DNA of 64,000 nucleotides from Flavisolibacter ginsenosidimutans (GCF_007970805.1 NZ_CP042433.1:682001-746000), one strand, 5' to 3'; shown: positions 51,761 through 60,812, counted from the first letter of the stretch. The notes: generated from the letters alone by a model not told the origin. Numbers and translations: made by a program.

Positions 51761-54181
51761 ATGAGGTTTTGCTGGCTTTTGTTTCTTGCCCTGCTTTCAC
51801 TTTCGGGTTTTGCGCAGCAAGGCACCTTAACCGGAACTGTTTTAGATGAAAAAGGCAAGGCGCTTGAAAACGCAAGTGTTCAACTGGCATCGTTCGCCGA
51901 CAGCACGAAAAACATTTCTACCACAAGCGATAAAAACGGACTCTTCTTATTTTCTAATATTCCCTTTGGTTATTACCGGTTGCGTTTAACCTTCGTTAGC
52001 TTGCAACCCACGCTCATTGACTCCATTTATTTTAGGGCTGAACGCTATGATTTCAATTTGAACGACATCGTGCTCAAGCCAAAGCAAACCGACAATCTCC
52101 AGGAAATAATTATTTATTCTGAAAAGCCGCTCATTCAAAGCAAGGATGGCAACATTACGTTCAACGCAGGTGAATCGGCCCTGAGCCAGGGAAGCAACGC
52201 CAGTGATTTGCTGGCCCAGGTGCCGCTTGTAACCAAAGACCCGGATGGAAAAGTTTTGGTAAGAGGCAAGGAGCCTAAAATTTTAATTGACGACAAACCG
52301 GTAGAACTGAACCTGCAGCAACTGCAAGACTTACTTGAGTCATTGCCCGGCAGTTCCATTGAAAAAATTGAAGTGCTGACCAATCCGCCGCCGCAATACG
52401 CTAATGAACAAGGCGGCGTAATAAACATTGTAACGCGAAAAGGCGCCGTGGGTATGAGCGGCCGCATTAGTTTGTTTGCCGGAACGAGAGGGGAGTTTGG
52501 GAGCAACGGAAGTTTTAGCTATCGTAAAAATGGCCTGGCAATTAACGCAAACGCGGGTTTTGCCGGAAACGAATTTAACGGCACCGGTTATTCGATTCGA
52601 CAAAACATCTATACCGATTCAAGCAATCACTTCAACACAAACAATCAATACCGTAACCACAACCTGCGACCTAACTTTCGTGCAAACATTGATTACGAAA
52701 TCACCAAAGTGCATTTGCTAAACGTGGTGCTGCTGTATAACGGAAACGATTACAGCAACAACAATCTAACTACCTATCAAAACCTTAATCGCTTTGACCA
52801 ATTGTACAAATTAAGCCAACGCTCTATTGGCAGCAAAGGCAACGGTTACAATCCGAACGTGAGTTTTACGTACACCTATAAATCGAAATTGCCCGGCGAG
52901 GTTTTTCGTTTGTTCACCAATCTGAATTATTCCAACAATACGAGTGAACGGCTGTTTTACCAACGGTTCTTCAACCCCGATTACAGTTTTAACGGGAACG
53001 ATTCAACGCAGTTGCAGCAAACAAACAACCTTTCAAGAGGCGTTAACCTGCGCCTGAGTTACGACCGGCCGCTAAACAACAAAACCACGTTCATTTCTTT
53101 GGGCGGTTATTATAATCATTCATTCTCGGATATTGATGTAGATGCTTTGTATAAACGAAAAGGCGACGGCGAAATGCTGCCACTTGATTTGTTGAGCAAT
53201 TACTTTTTGTTTCATCAAAACGTGACCAATTACCGGGCTTCGGTTAAGCAATTATTTGGAACAACGCTTAGCGTTACGGCCGGCTTGTCCGTGGAGAAAA
53301 CAGAAATTTATTTTGATCTCTTGAAAGAAAACCGCGACACGTCAAACACTTACTGGACGCCACTTCCGTTCGCAAACGTGAACAAAACCTGGAGTAACAA
53401 TACCAGCCTCACCTTCTCGTATCGCCGCACCATCCGAAGGCCCGGTATCAACGAATTAAATCCTACGAGAGATTTTTCTGATCCCTACAACATTCGTTCG
53501 GGCAACCCGGCCTTACTCGCCTCGCCAGCGCACAATTTTGATTTAGTGATTGGCCGTTCGCAAGGCGGCTTTTACGCCAATGTGGGCATCGGCTACAACG
53601 TTGTGCAGGACATTTTTAACCAAATCAGGAACCTCTTGCCAAACGGTACAACAGAGATTATTTGGCAGAACATTAGCGGGCGAAAAGAATACGAAATGAG
53701 CACCTGGAGTGGCTATTCGTTTAACCGGAAGTTTCGCCTCAACGCCAGTGCGAGTTATACTTATAACCGCTACGGCGAATACGATAAGACGTTTCGAAAA
53801 TACCGAGACGGCGGCTCACTGACCTCAAACCTGAACACGGTTTTTATACTGAAAGACCTTTACAGCGCCACGGGCAGTTTTACCTTTAACCGTTTTGCAA
53901 ATCCGCAGGGAACGGTGCGCAACAGTCTTAGCATGAACCTTGCGCTGCAAGCCAAACTACTGAACAAAAAGCTAACGGTTACGCTCAACGCCATTGATCC
54001 CATCTTCCGGCAAAGTAATCATACGTTTACCTACGGCACCAATTTCAATTTGGAGAATTACAGCTCCACACAAACAAAAAATTATCGCCTGAGTCTGGGC
54101 TATAGTTTTATAAAATCAGCAAAGAAGCCATCCGCGAAAACGCAATCGGCCATTAAAAATTTTATGGGCACAAAGCAATAG
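51761..54181 (+). CDS. TonB-dependent receptor-like outer membrane beta-barrel protein
   Basis: This 806-residue outer-membrane protein has a signal peptide (MRFCWLLFLALLSLSGFAQQ). A carboxypeptidase-regulatory-like domain follows at about 20-105 (GTVLDEKGKALENASVQLAS), then a plug domain (SDLLAQVPLVTKDPDG and IEKIEVLTNPPPQY, then GGVINIVTRKG). A long beta-barrel of the OMP_b-brl_3 type has many Asn-, Tyr- and Ser-rich strands. No TonB box was recognised. It may import a ligand or act as a barrel with another role; no SusD gene is adjacent, so a SusCD glycan system is not supported. Ligand unknown. Confidence 0.88.
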   Translation: MRFCWLLFLALLSLSGFAQQGTLTGTVLDEKGKALENASVQLASFADSTKNISTTSDKNGLFLFSNIPFGYYRLRLTFVSLQPTLIDSIYFRAERYDFNLNDIVLKPKQTDNLQEIIIYSEKPLIQSKDGNITFNAGESALSQGSNASDLLAQVPLVTKDPDGKVLVRGKEPKILIDDKPVELNLQQLQDLLESLPGSSIEKIEVLTNPPPQYANEQGGVINIVTRKGAVGMSGRISLFAGTRGEFGSNGSFSYRKNGLAINANAGFAGNEFNGTGYSIRQNIYTDSSNHFNTNNQYRNHNLRPNFRANIDYEITKVHLLNVVLLYNGNDYSNNNLTTYQNLNRFDQLYKLSQRSIGSKGNGYNPNVSFTYTYKSKLPGEVFRLFTNLNYSNNTSERLFYQRFFNPDYSFNGNDSTQLQQTNNLSRGVNLRLSYDRPLNNKTTFISLGGYYNHSFSDIDVDALYKRKGDGEMLPLDLLSNYFLFHQNVTNYRASVKQLFGTTLSVTAGLSVEKTEIYFDLLKENRDTSNTYWTPLPFANVNKTWSNNTSLTFSYRRTIRRPGINELNPTRDFSDPYNIRSGNPALLASPAHNFDLVIGRSQGGFYANVGIGYNVVQDIFNQIRNLLPNGTTEIIWQNISGRKEYEMSTWSGYSFNRKFRLNASASYTYNRYGEYDKTFRKYRDGGSLTSNLNTVFILKDLYSATGSFTFNRFANPQGTVRNSLSMNLALQAKLLNKKLTVTLNAIDPIFRQSNHTFTYGTNFNLENYSSTQTKNYRLSLGYSFIKSAKKPSAKTQSAIKNFMGTKQ

Positions 54182-54208
54182 AAAGATGTGAAGCCGGTGC
54201 ACTGGGAT

Positions 54209-54727
54209 TTACTTCGGCGAGTGTTCAAGTTTAACCTTTCCGGCCAGCCAGGAATCTTTTACCGGAACGATCCATTTCTCTTCCAATTCCTTTTTGGTTT
54301 GAACGAGGTTGTTGAAATAAAGAGTATCGCCGTCAATAAAAAAGTTTTGAACGGCATAGGAAAGTTGGCTCATGGGTAACACTTGTATCTTCTCTTTTAC
54401 TACGAAGGCAAGATTGGTGCGGTTAAAAAAATCAACGCTGAATTTTTCGCCAAGACCTTTAATAAATCGAACGGAAGAGTCGGTGCTGCAACCGCCAACG
54501 CCAACGCGGGTTTCATCGGCCATGAGCACTACAAATTGCCCAAAGAAAAGATTGCCGTAGGCATCTACATCGTCGCCGTGCGAACGCCATTCCGCAGTGA
54601 ATTTGTTTAGCAATTCTTCAATTTCCAGCGCCTCGGACAAGGTAAACAAACGGCTGCTTTGGTAAATCCAGACGCGGCTGTTACCGGCAAATGTATCGGG
54701 CAGGTATTTTTTGTATTCAAGCTTCAT
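54209..54727 (-). CDS. Conserved hypothetical protein (Bacteroidota-type)
   Basis: This protein of 172 residues has no signal peptide or membrane helix. Its conserved-looking blocks are WIYQSSRLFTLSEALEIEEL, AYGNLFFGQFVVLMADETRV, GGCSTDSSVRFIKGLGEKF and PMSQLSYAVQNFF. Similar Bacteroidota proteins of about 160 residues are often labelled ABC transporter ATPase, but there is no Walker motif here, so that label is not supported. The ATG at 54727 is preferred; an upstream TTG start would take codons from the repeat at 54739-54887. Function unknown. Confidence 0.78.
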   Translation of the reverse strand: MKLEYKKYLPDTFAGNSRVWIYQSSRLFTLSEALEIEELLNKFTAEWRSHGDDVDAYGNLFFGQFVVLMADETRVGVGGCSTDSSVRFIKGLGEKFSVDFFNRTNLAFVVKEKIQVLPMSQLSYAVQNFFIDGDTLYFNNLVQTKKELEEKWIVPVKDSWLAGKVKLEHSPK

Positions 54728-54738
54728 CCTGCAAAGAT

Positions 54739-54887
54739 ACCCCAAACCTCTAAAGGGGCTTCGGCCGTTTACAATAAACGGCTCTCACAAATAGCAATGC
54801 CTCTGGCTTCTAAAGTCATAGGCATTGTGTTTCGTAATATGTTTTGCGCTTTGAGTGGCGCAAAGCCCCTTTAGGGAGTTTGGGGGT
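54739..54887. repeat. Structured repeat element with 22-24 base inverted ends
   Basis: The ends (54739-54760 and 54864-54887) are near-perfect inverted copies of a CCCCAAACnCnCTAAAGGGGCT-like unit. Between them lie a perfect 8-bp hairpin (54764-54771 with 54775-54782) and an AATGCCT/AGGCATT pair. The whole can fold into a long cruciform. The right end overlaps the 3' end of the Fe-S protein gene and supplies its last residues and stop codon. It looks like a MITE- or REP-like interspersed element with no coding capacity. Confidence 0.7.
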
Positions 54888-55662
54888 TTAAGCTTTGGGC
54901 AATGATTTCGGCTACGTCCAAAACTTTTACGCTGTCTTCTTTTTCGGCCGCTTTCACGCCGTCGGTGAGCATGGTGTTACAAAACGGACAAGCCGCCGCC
55001 AAAATTTCAGCGCCAGTGCCAATTGCTTCTGCGCTACGTTCCAGGTTGATTCTTGTTCGTCCCGGTTCTTCTTCTTTAAACATTTGCGCACCGCCGGCGC
55101 CGCAGCACAAACCGTTTTTGCGGCAGCGTTTCATCTCAATTAACTCGGCGTCCAAAGCTTCCAACACTTTGCGCGGTGCTTCATAAATGCCGTTGCCGCG
55201 GCCCAGGTAGCAACTGTCGTGATAGGTGATTTTTTTGCCTTTGAAGGCTGTGGCGTCGGTGAGTTTTATTCTTCCTTCGTCAATCAGTTGCTGTAAAAAA
55301 GTGGTGTGGTGAATGACTTCGTAATTACCGCCAAGCTCGGGGTATTCGTTCTTAAAAATGTTGAAGCAGTGTGGACAGATGGTAACGATTTTTTTTACGC
55401 CGTAGGTATTCAGCGTTTGAATGTTTTGGTAGGCCATCATTTGAAAAAGAAATTCGTTACCGGCCCTGCGTGCGGGATCTCCCGTACACATTTCTTCCTT
55501 GCCAAGAATGGCATATTTGATACCGACGTGAGTTAAGATGGTAGCAAAAGCCTTTGTTACTTTTTGTGCCCGCTGATCGAAGCTGCCGGCACAGCCAACC
55601 CAGAAAAGAATTTCCGGCGTTTCGCCGTTTGCGGTCATTTCGGCCATGGAAGGAACGTGCAT
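54871..55662 (-). CDS. CCG-domain Fe-S protein (LutA/heterodisulfide reductase subunit-like)
   Basis: This protein of 263 residues has two CCG (Cys-Cys-Gly) domains that bind a Fe-S cluster in electron-transfer complexes. Motifs in order are LFWVGCAGSFDQRAQK, CTGDPARRAGNEFLFQ, TICPHCFNIFKNEYPEL, YHDSCYLGRGNGIYEAPR, LCCGAGGAQMFKEE and AACPFCNTMLTDG. Relatives include LutA (lactate utilisation), GlpC and HdrB. In Bacteroidota it is usually paired with a membrane Fe-S reductase, which is not adjacent here. The ATG at 55662 is preferred to an upstream in-frame start at 55764. The last residues (QTP-stop) come from the repeat element. Confidence 0.88.
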   Translation of the reverse strand: MHVPSMAEMTANGETPEILFWVGCAGSFDQRAQKVTKAFATILTHVGIKYAILGKEEMCTGDPARRAGNEFLFQMMAYQNIQTLNTYGVKKIVTICPHCFNIFKNEYPELGGNYEVIHHTTFLQQLIDEGRIKLTDATAFKGKKITYHDSCYLGRGNGIYEAPRKVLEALDAELIEMKRCRKNGLCCGAGGAQMFKEEEPGRTRINLERSAEAIGTGAEILAAACPFCNTMLTDGVKAAEKEDSVKVLDVAEIIAQSLNPQTP

Positions 55663-55815
55663 GGTGCTGCGTTTAGTAAGCGCCAAAAATAGAGAAATGT
55701 AAAATGTAGAGGGCAGAATCTCAAATGTAAAACTGCTGGATCGTATGGCGTAAGCTGTCCGCATGTTTTACATTCATCATTTTAGATTTTACATTTTACA
55801 TTTCTTTGTCCGCTG

Positions 55816-56874
55816 ATGAAGACGTTGAAACGATTTGCAGAACGACTGGCCAACTGGGAGCTTTGGCCCTTTGCGCTGATTTATGCGCCCCTTGGTCCGC
55901 TGTGGCTTTGGTACGCGGCAAAGGCAAAAGCGTTTTGGTGGTTTTCGCCGGCCAATCCAACGCTGACATTTGCCGGTTTTGACGGCGAAGGCAAAAAAGA
56001 AATGTACGATCAACTGCCATCTGAATTTTATCCGCAAACAATTTACATCCAGCCTTCGTTGACCTTTGAAGAAGTAAAAAAATGCGTGACCGAGAAAGGA
56101 TTGACGTATCCGCTTTGCGTAAAGCCCGAAGTTGGTTTGAAAGGGCTTTTGTTTCGAAAAGTGGACAGCGAGGAAAAACTGAAAATTTACCACGAACGCA
56201 TTGGTCTCGAATATTTAATTCAACCGCTGGTGGAAGCACCAATGGAAGTCAGCGTGTTTTATTACCGCTACCCAAATCAACCGAAAGGCGTTATCAGCGG
56301 CTTTCTGCAAAAAGAAATGATGCACGTTTACGGCGACGGAAAACAAAGCCTTTGGGAATTGATCACACAACATCCGAAGGCGCAATACCGACTGGAAGAA
56401 ATGCGCATCAAACACGAAACGATGCTGAACGTGGTTTTGCCTGCCGGCGAAAAATACATTCTCACCCACGCCGCTAATCTCAATCGCGGCGCACGTTTCA
56501 CCAATTTGCATAAACTGATTGATGAAAAGCTTTTATCCATCTTTGATCCGCTCAGTCACCGCTGTCAATGGTATTACGGACGCTATGATTTAAAGTGCAA
56601 CAGCATTGAAGAATTAAAAGACGGAAAGTTTATCGTTCTTGAATTTAACGGGGCGGGAGCGGAGCCCAACCACGTTTACAATTCCAATTTTTCCTGGCTT
56701 GGGGCCCTAAAAGTTTTTGCGCATCATTGGAAGGTCCTTTACGAAATCGGGCGGTACAATTACCGCCACAACGGTGTACGGTATTGGGGTAATCGCGAAG
56801 GTCGAAGGTGGATGAAAGCGGCAAGTAAACACGGTGAACTTTTGGAACGTCTGGACCGTGAAATTTTAATCTGA
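55816..56874 (+). CDS. ATP-grasp superfamily protein of unknown function
   Basis: This 352-residue protein has an N-terminal hydrophobic segment (WPFALIYAPLGPLWLWY, about 17-33), so it may be membrane-associated. The rest resembles D-Ala-D-Ala ligase-like ATP-grasp enzymes: YPLCVKPEVGLKGLLFRKV, EVSVFYYRYPNQPKGVI, and the C-terminal metal site VLEFNGAGAEPNHVYNS. It lies 7 bases before the LysE-family gene, so the two may share an mRNA. A carboxylate-amine ligase role follows from the fold; substrate unknown. Confidence 0.72.
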   Translation: MKTLKRFAERLANWELWPFALIYAPLGPLWLWYAAKAKAFWWFSPANPTLTFAGFDGEGKKEMYDQLPSEFYPQTIYIQPSLTFEEVKKCVTEKGLTYPLCVKPEVGLKGLLFRKVDSEEKLKIYHERIGLEYLIQPLVEAPMEVSVFYYRYPNQPKGVISGFLQKEMMHVYGDGKQSLWELITQHPKAQYRLEEMRIKHETMLNVVLPAGEKYILTHAANLNRGARFTNLHKLIDEKLLSIFDPLSHRCQWYYGRYDLKCNSIEELKDGKFIVLEFNGAGAEPNHVYNSNFSWLGALKVFAHHWKVLYEIGRYNYRHNGVRYWGNREGRRWMKAASKHGELLERLDREILI

Positions 56875-56881
56875 GTGAAGC

Positions 56882-57595
56882 ATGTTTAAACTTCTCCGCG
56901 TTTTTGCAACGGGCATTTTTGTAAGTTTTATCGGAGCAATTCCGTTAGGAACGCAAAACATCGCGGCCATGCAAATTGCCATTTCCGACAGCGTGCGGGA
57001 AGCCTTGCTGTTTTCGTTTGGGCTCATCATCGTTGACGTGTTTTACATCTATCTCACATTGCGGGCCATGCAGTGGATACAAAGCCAAAAGCGCTTGTTC
57101 AATGCCTTGGAATGGGTAACGCTGCTGATTGTTTTCTCGCTGGCCGCATCCAATTTTTATGCAGCGCTGCATCCTGCAGTTCACAAAAATATTTTGCTCA
57201 GCAATTCGTTGCCGCGGTTCTGGCTAGGCTTTGCGATGAATGCCCTGAACCCTTTGCAAATACCGTTTTGGTTCGGCTGGAGCACGGTGTTGTTTTCCAA
57301 AAAATTGCTTCAGCCGCGATGGAAGCATTACCATCTTTTTGTCGCCGGTGCATCGGTTGGTTTTTTCTCGGCGCTTTTGCTTTTCATTTTTGGCGGACGG
57401 TTGATTGCCGAAAAAATTAGCAGTCACCAGGAGGTCGTTTACTTCGTCATTGGTTGCATATTCGTTGCCACAGGTTTGTTGCAAGTTTGGAAAATGGCAA
57501 AGAAGAAAGATGTTGAACATACCCTGCAACACCCTGAAGAAATAACCAGTAGATTTGAACACACTGTTGACAACATAAATAACCAAACCAATTGA
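56882..57595 (+). CDS. LysE/RhtB-family amino acid exporter
   Basis: This 237-residue inner-membrane protein has about six hydrophobic segments. The family start is VSFIGAIPLGTQNIAAMQIA, with the conserved G(A)xPGP-like turn as GAIPLGTQN, then FSFGLIIVDVFYIYL and ALNPLQIPFWFGWS. LysE/RhtB proteins export amino acids or small metabolites. It follows an ATP-grasp gene by 7 bases, which hints at export of a peptide-like product. The stop lies one base before the DinB gene start. Confidence 0.82.
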   Translation: MFKLLRVFATGIFVSFIGAIPLGTQNIAAMQIAISDSVREALLFSFGLIIVDVFYIYLTLRAMQWIQSQKRLFNALEWVTLLIVFSLAASNFYAALHPAVHKNILLSNSLPRFWLGFAMNALNPLQIPFWFGWSTVLFSKKLLQPRWKHYHLFVAGASVGFFSALLLFIFGGRLIAEKISSHQEVVYFVIGCIFVATGLLQVWKMAKKKDVEHTLQHPEEITSRFEHTVDNINNQTN

Positions 57596-57596
57596 T

Positions 57597-58088
57597 ATGC
57601 TCAATCAACCGTTTATTGCCGAATTAAAACACGAAGCCGCATCAACGAAAAGAATTCTGGAAAGGGTTCCCGAAGACAAGTTCGACTGGAAGCCACACGA
57701 AAAGTCAATGACCCTGGGCCGCTTGACTTCGCACGTTGCAGAATTGCCCGGCTTCATGAATTCCATTTTAACGATGGACGAAGTTGATTTTGCAAAAGGC
57801 CATTATAAGGCGATTCACAACAAAACATCGAAGGAATTGATGAACACCTTCCAGGAAAAATTGGACGAAGTGATGCAGACCTTGCAAAACACAAGCGACG
57901 AAAAAATGCAGGCGAATTTCACCTTGCGTAGTGGTGAGCATGTCATTGCCACGCTTCCCCGCACGGTGGCCCTTCGTTCCATGGCGATGAACCACATCCT
58001 TCACCACCGCGGGCAAATCGCCGTTTACCTTCGATTGCTCGATATCCCGGTTCCGGGCCTGTACGGTCCCAGTGCGGATGAAATGTAA
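57597..58088 (+). CDS. DinB-family protein
   Basis: This 163-residue four-helix bundle protein is of the DinB/YfiT-like superfamily, which often holds a divalent metal with three His residues. Candidate ligands are His45 in RLTSHVAELP and the pair in MAMNHILHHRGQIAVYL. The motif KFDWKPHEKSMTLGRLTSHV is typical. It follows the LysE-family gene with a one-base gap and is ended by a terminator. Members include thiol-dependent transferases and hydrolases; the role here is unknown. Confidence 0.87.
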   Translation: MLNQPFIAELKHEAASTKRILERVPEDKFDWKPHEKSMTLGRLTSHVAELPGFMNSILTMDEVDFAKGHYKAIHNKTSKELMNTFQEKLDEVMQTLQNTSDEKMQANFTLRSGEHVIATLPRTVALRSMAMNHILHHRGQIAVYLRLLDIPVPGLYGPSADEM

Positions 58089-58124
58089 ATTCCTGAAGAG
58101 GAAATTCGCTTAACAAAATCTTTT

Positions 58125-58157
58125 AAACTCAATCATGTTTTGTGATTGAGTTTTTTT
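58125..58157 (+). terminator. Rho-independent terminator after the DinB gene
   Basis: An 11-bp stem (58125-58135 with 58143-58153) with loop TGTTTTG is followed by T residues to 58157. Confidence 0.9.
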
Positions 58158-58311
58158 ATGTACTGAACTGCAGAACTGTTTTCAGCTTTGTGGAGTTTAA
58201 GCTGAGCAAAGCCAAAGCACCGCATGCTTCAGCGTTCGGAACGTTGTTAGCCTTGTTTAATTTTCACGGAACAACGCAATGTTATATGGCAAGATCGTGA
58301 CAGCGAAAAGG

Positions 58312-58345
58312 TCGCCTGCCTAAGTCTCCCTCTAAGGGCAGGCGA
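58312..58345 (+). promoter_or_regulatory. Inverted repeat upstream of dnaK
   Basis: A perfect 9-bp inverted repeat (58312-58320 with 58337-58345) with a 16-base spacer lies 78 bases before the dnaK ATG. It could be an operator, part of an mRNA leader or a remnant of a dispersed repeat. The spacer and sequence differ from CIRCE. Confidence 0.4.
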
Positions 58346-58423
58346 TTCTGTCAAAATTGCATTTATAGGCCTCACGGCATAATCATTGATAACCTTTACT
58401 GAACTCTTAAATTCAACAAAACA

Positions 58424-60331
58424 ATGGGAAAAATAATTGGAATAGACTTGGGAACCACCAACAGTTGTGTCGCCGTAATGGAAGGTAACGAACCCGTCGT
58501 TATTGCCAACGACGAAGGCCGGCGCACAACGCCGTCGGTGGTTGCGTTCCTGAAGAACGGCGAACGCAAAGTAGGCGATCCGGCTAAACGACAGGCCATC
58601 ACCAACCCGCAAAATACCATCACAAGCGTAAAGCGTTTTATGGGACGCCGCTTTGATGAAGTGACAGAAGAAATCAGCCACTGGAGCTATAAAGTTGTCA
58701 AAGGTGACAACAATACCGTTCGCATTGACATTGATGGCAGGCTTTACACGCCGCAGGAAATCTCTGCGATGATTCTTCAAAAAATGAAGAAAACTGCCGA
58801 AGATTATTTAGGACAGGAAGTAACCGAAGCGGTTATTACCGTGCCGGCTTATTTTAACGACGCACAAAGACAAGCAACGAAAGAGGCCGGTGAAATTGCC
58901 GGTTTGACCGTTCGGCGCATTGTGAACGAACCCACAGCCGCAGCCCTGGCTTATGGTTTAGACAAAGGCGGTAAAGATCATCACGTGGCTGTATTTGACC
59001 TCGGCGGCGGCACGTTTGACATTTCCATTCTTGAACTCGGTGACGGTGTGTTTGAAGTAAAATCAACCAACGGCGACACGCACCTTGGCGGTGATGACTT
59101 TGACAAAGTGATCATGGACTGGTTGGCGGAAGAATTCAAGAAGGACGAAAACGTTGACCTGCGCAAAGACCCGATGGCTTTGCAACGTCTGAAGGAAGCT
59201 GCTGAAAAAGCAAAGATCGAATTGTCTTCTTCAAGCGAAACGGAAATCAACCTCCCTTACGTAACAGCTATTGATGGGGTTCCCAAACACCTTGTAAAAA
59301 AATTAACCCGCGCCAAATTTGAACAACTTGCAGACAGCTTGTTTGAACGTTGTTTAAAACCTTGCGAGCAAGCGTTGAAAGACGCAGGTCTCAGCACTTC
59401 GCAAATTGATGAAGTGATTTTGGTGGGCGGCTCTACCCGTATTCCAAAGGTGCAGGAGATCGTGGAGAAATTCTTTGGCCGCAAGCCGCACAAAGGTGTA
59501 AACCCCGATGAAGTCGTTGCGGTTGGTGCCGCCATTCAGGGCGCGGTATTAACGGGTGAAGTGAAAGACGTGCTGTTGCTTGACGTGACGCCACTCACTT
59601 TAGGGATTGAAACTGCTGGTGGAATTATGACACCTTTAATCCAGTCCAATACAACAATACCTACGAAGAAGTCAGAGGTTTTTTCGACATATTCGGATAA
59701 TCAACCTGGCGTTCAGATAAATGTGTTGCAGGGCGAGAGAAGTATGGCAAAGGATAATAAAGCTTTAGGTGTCTTTAATCTCGATGGCATTCCACCAGCG
59801 CCCCGTGGTGTGCCGAAAATTGAAGTCACATTTGATATTGATGCGAATGGTATTTTGCATGTTACTGCAAAGGATCAGGGCACGGGCAAGGAACAAAAAA
59901 TCCGCATTGAAGCGGGCAGCGGCTTGACGAAGGACGAGATTGAAAAAATGAAGAACGAAGCGGCTGTCAACGCCGACAAGGATAAAGCGGAAAAAGAAAG
60001 AGTGGAGAAAGTGAACCAGGCCGACAGTTTGATTTTCCAAACGGAAAAGCAACTGAAAGAATACGGTGATAAAATTCCCGCCGATAAAAAGGCGCCGATT
60101 GAAGCTGCATTGAACCGTCTTCGCGAAGCGCACAAATCGCAGGATCTGGCACAAATTGATTCAGCCGTTACCGAAATGAACAATGCCTGGACGGCGGCAA
60201 GCGAAGAGCTGTACAAAGCAACCCAAGATGCTGGCGGTCCGCAGGCAAACGCTGATGGCGGAAATGGTCAGCAAAACGCAGGCAATGCCGGTGAAAATGT
60301 TACCGATGCGGAATTTGAAGAAGTGAAATAA
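58424..60331 (+). CDS. dnaK: Molecular chaperone DnaK (Hsp70)
   Basis: This 635-residue ATP-dependent chaperone binds unfolded peptides with DnaJ and GrpE. The ATPase domain has [16 protein letters not shown] at the N-terminus (phosphate 1), [16 protein letters not shown] (phosphate 2) and [19 protein letters not shown]. The linker [15 protein letters not shown] leads to the peptide-binding domain. The C-terminal tail ends in Gly/Asn/Ala-rich sequence and TDAEFEEVK, close to the usual EEVK end. The length fits the family. dnaJ and grpE are not adjacent. It has its own terminator. Confidence 0.98.
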   Translation: MGKIIGIDLGTTNSCVAVMEGNEPVVIANDEGRRTTPSVVAFLKNGERKVGDPAKRQAITNPQNTITSVKRFMGRRFDEVTEEISHWSYKVVKGDNNTVRIDIDGRLYTPQEISAMILQKMKKTAEDYLGQEVTEAVITVPAYFNDAQRQATKEAGEIAGLTVRRIVNEPTAAALAYGLDKGGKDHHVAVFDLGGGTFDISILELGDGVFEVKSTNGDTHLGGDDFDKVIMDWLAEEFKKDENVDLRKDPMALQRLKEAAEKAKIELSSSSETEINLPYVTAIDGVPKHLVKKLTRAKFEQLADSLFERCLKPCEQALKDAGLSTSQIDEVILVGGSTRIPKVQEIVEKFFGRKPHKGVNPDEVVAVGAAIQGAVLTGEVKDVLLLDVTPLTLGIETAGGIMTPLIQSNTTIPTKKSEVFSTYSDNQPGVQINVLQGERSMAKDNKALGVFNLDGIPPAPRGVPKIEVTFDIDANGILHVTAKDQGTGKEQKIRIEAGSGLTKDEIEKMKNEAAVNADKDKAEKERVEKVNQADSLIFQTEKQLKEYGDKIPADKKAPIEAALNRLREAHKSQDLAQIDSAVTEMNNAWTAASEELYKATQDAGGPQANADGGNGQQNAGNAGENVTDAEFEEVK

Positions 60332-60380
60332 ACCGCAAATTGTACGAATTTTAGTGAAGATGATAGGGATTTATAAAGCG

Positions 60381-60412
60381 AACCCACAACTTCGGTTGTG
60401 GGTTTTTCTTTT
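60381..60412 (+). terminator. Rho-independent terminator after dnaK
   Basis: A 10-bp stem (60381-60390 with 60395-60404) with tetraloop TTCG is followed by a T-rich run. Confidence 0.9.
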
Positions 60413-60423
60413 GATGTGAACAT

Positions 60424-60446
60424 AAAAAAACCGGCACGAGGCCGGC
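60424..60446 (-). terminator. Terminator of the small membrane protein gene
   Basis: On the - strand a GC-rich 5-bp stem (60431-60435 with 60441-60445) is followed by seven T residues (60430 down to 60424). It lies 59 bases beyond the stop of the 51-residue gene. Confidence 0.6.
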
Positions 60447-60504
60447 AAATATTTAAACGGGAAACGAATCCCGGCAATTCTTTATAAATCCTGAAAATCT
60501 GTGG

Positions 60505-60660
60505 TTATACGATATCCATTGCCAAAACAAAAAAAGTAAACACAAAGGGCAAAATCAATGTAAGCCAGGGCCAATGAAGTACAATGGCCGCTGTAAGAGC
60601 AGCAACCGCCACGAAAAACAATAACCAGTATAAACCTTTGTTCCTTCTTTTGATTTCCAT
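60505..60660 (-). CDS. Small hydrophobic membrane protein, 51 residues
   Basis: This short reading frame encodes MEIKRRNKGLYWLLFFVAVA and continues with two hydrophobic segments (about 10-28 and 33-48), separated by HWPW. The first residues are basic, which predicts a cytoplasmic N-terminus. It has a proper ATG, a good promoter on the same strand (TTTTG, 18 bases, TATTTTTG at 60675-60705) and a terminator beyond its stop. I do not recognise the family. It lies between dnaK and the glucanotransferase gene and is transcribed opposite to both. Confidence 0.72.
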   Translation of the reverse strand: MEIKRRNKGLYWLLFFVAVAALTAAIVLHWPWLTLILPFVFTFFVLAMDIV

Positions 60661-60674
60661 TGCAAAAATTTCGG

Positions 60675-60705
60675 CAAAAATAGGCGAGGACTGCTAATTG
60701 CAAAA
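60675..60705 (-). promoter_or_regulatory. Promoter of the 51-residue membrane protein gene
   Basis: On the - strand TTTTG (60705-60701) is followed after 18 bases by TATTTTTG (60682-60675), a full match to TAnnTTTG, ending 14 bases before the ATG. It is the best-spaced promoter in the window. Confidence 0.6.
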
Positions 60706-60812
60706 TCGAATTTTGGGACTGCCGTAACAGAGCCGCTAACGTGGGCAGCTTTTCTTATTTTCGCTGCCGTGTAATTTCTACACAAGCTTCTAACCTTCTG
60801 CAATTGAACGAA

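Larger units (their letters stand above)
58089..58423. other. 335-base region between the DinB gene and dnaK
   Basis: No coding region was found. It holds the DinB terminator (58125-58157), a 9-bp hairpin (58312-58345), and presumably the dnaK promoter. No TAnnTTTG box stands out and no CIRCE operator (TTAGCACTC-N9-GAGTGCTAA) is present. Confidence 0.6.

Noticed and set aside
51761..54181. SusC/SusD glycan uptake pair
   Set aside because: No SusD-like lipoprotein gene is adjacent and the barrel is of the OMP_b-brl_3 type.
54209..54727. ABC transporter ATPase label for this protein
   Set aside because: No Walker A, Walker B or signature motif is present.
58312..58345. CIRCE heat-shock operator in front of dnaK
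   Set aside because: The sequence and spacer (16 bases) do not match TTAGCACTC-N9-GAGTGCTAA.
58340..58365. Sigma-54 promoter upstream of dnaK
   Set aside because: A GG and a TTGC are present, but the spacing between GG and GC is about 16 bases instead of 10.
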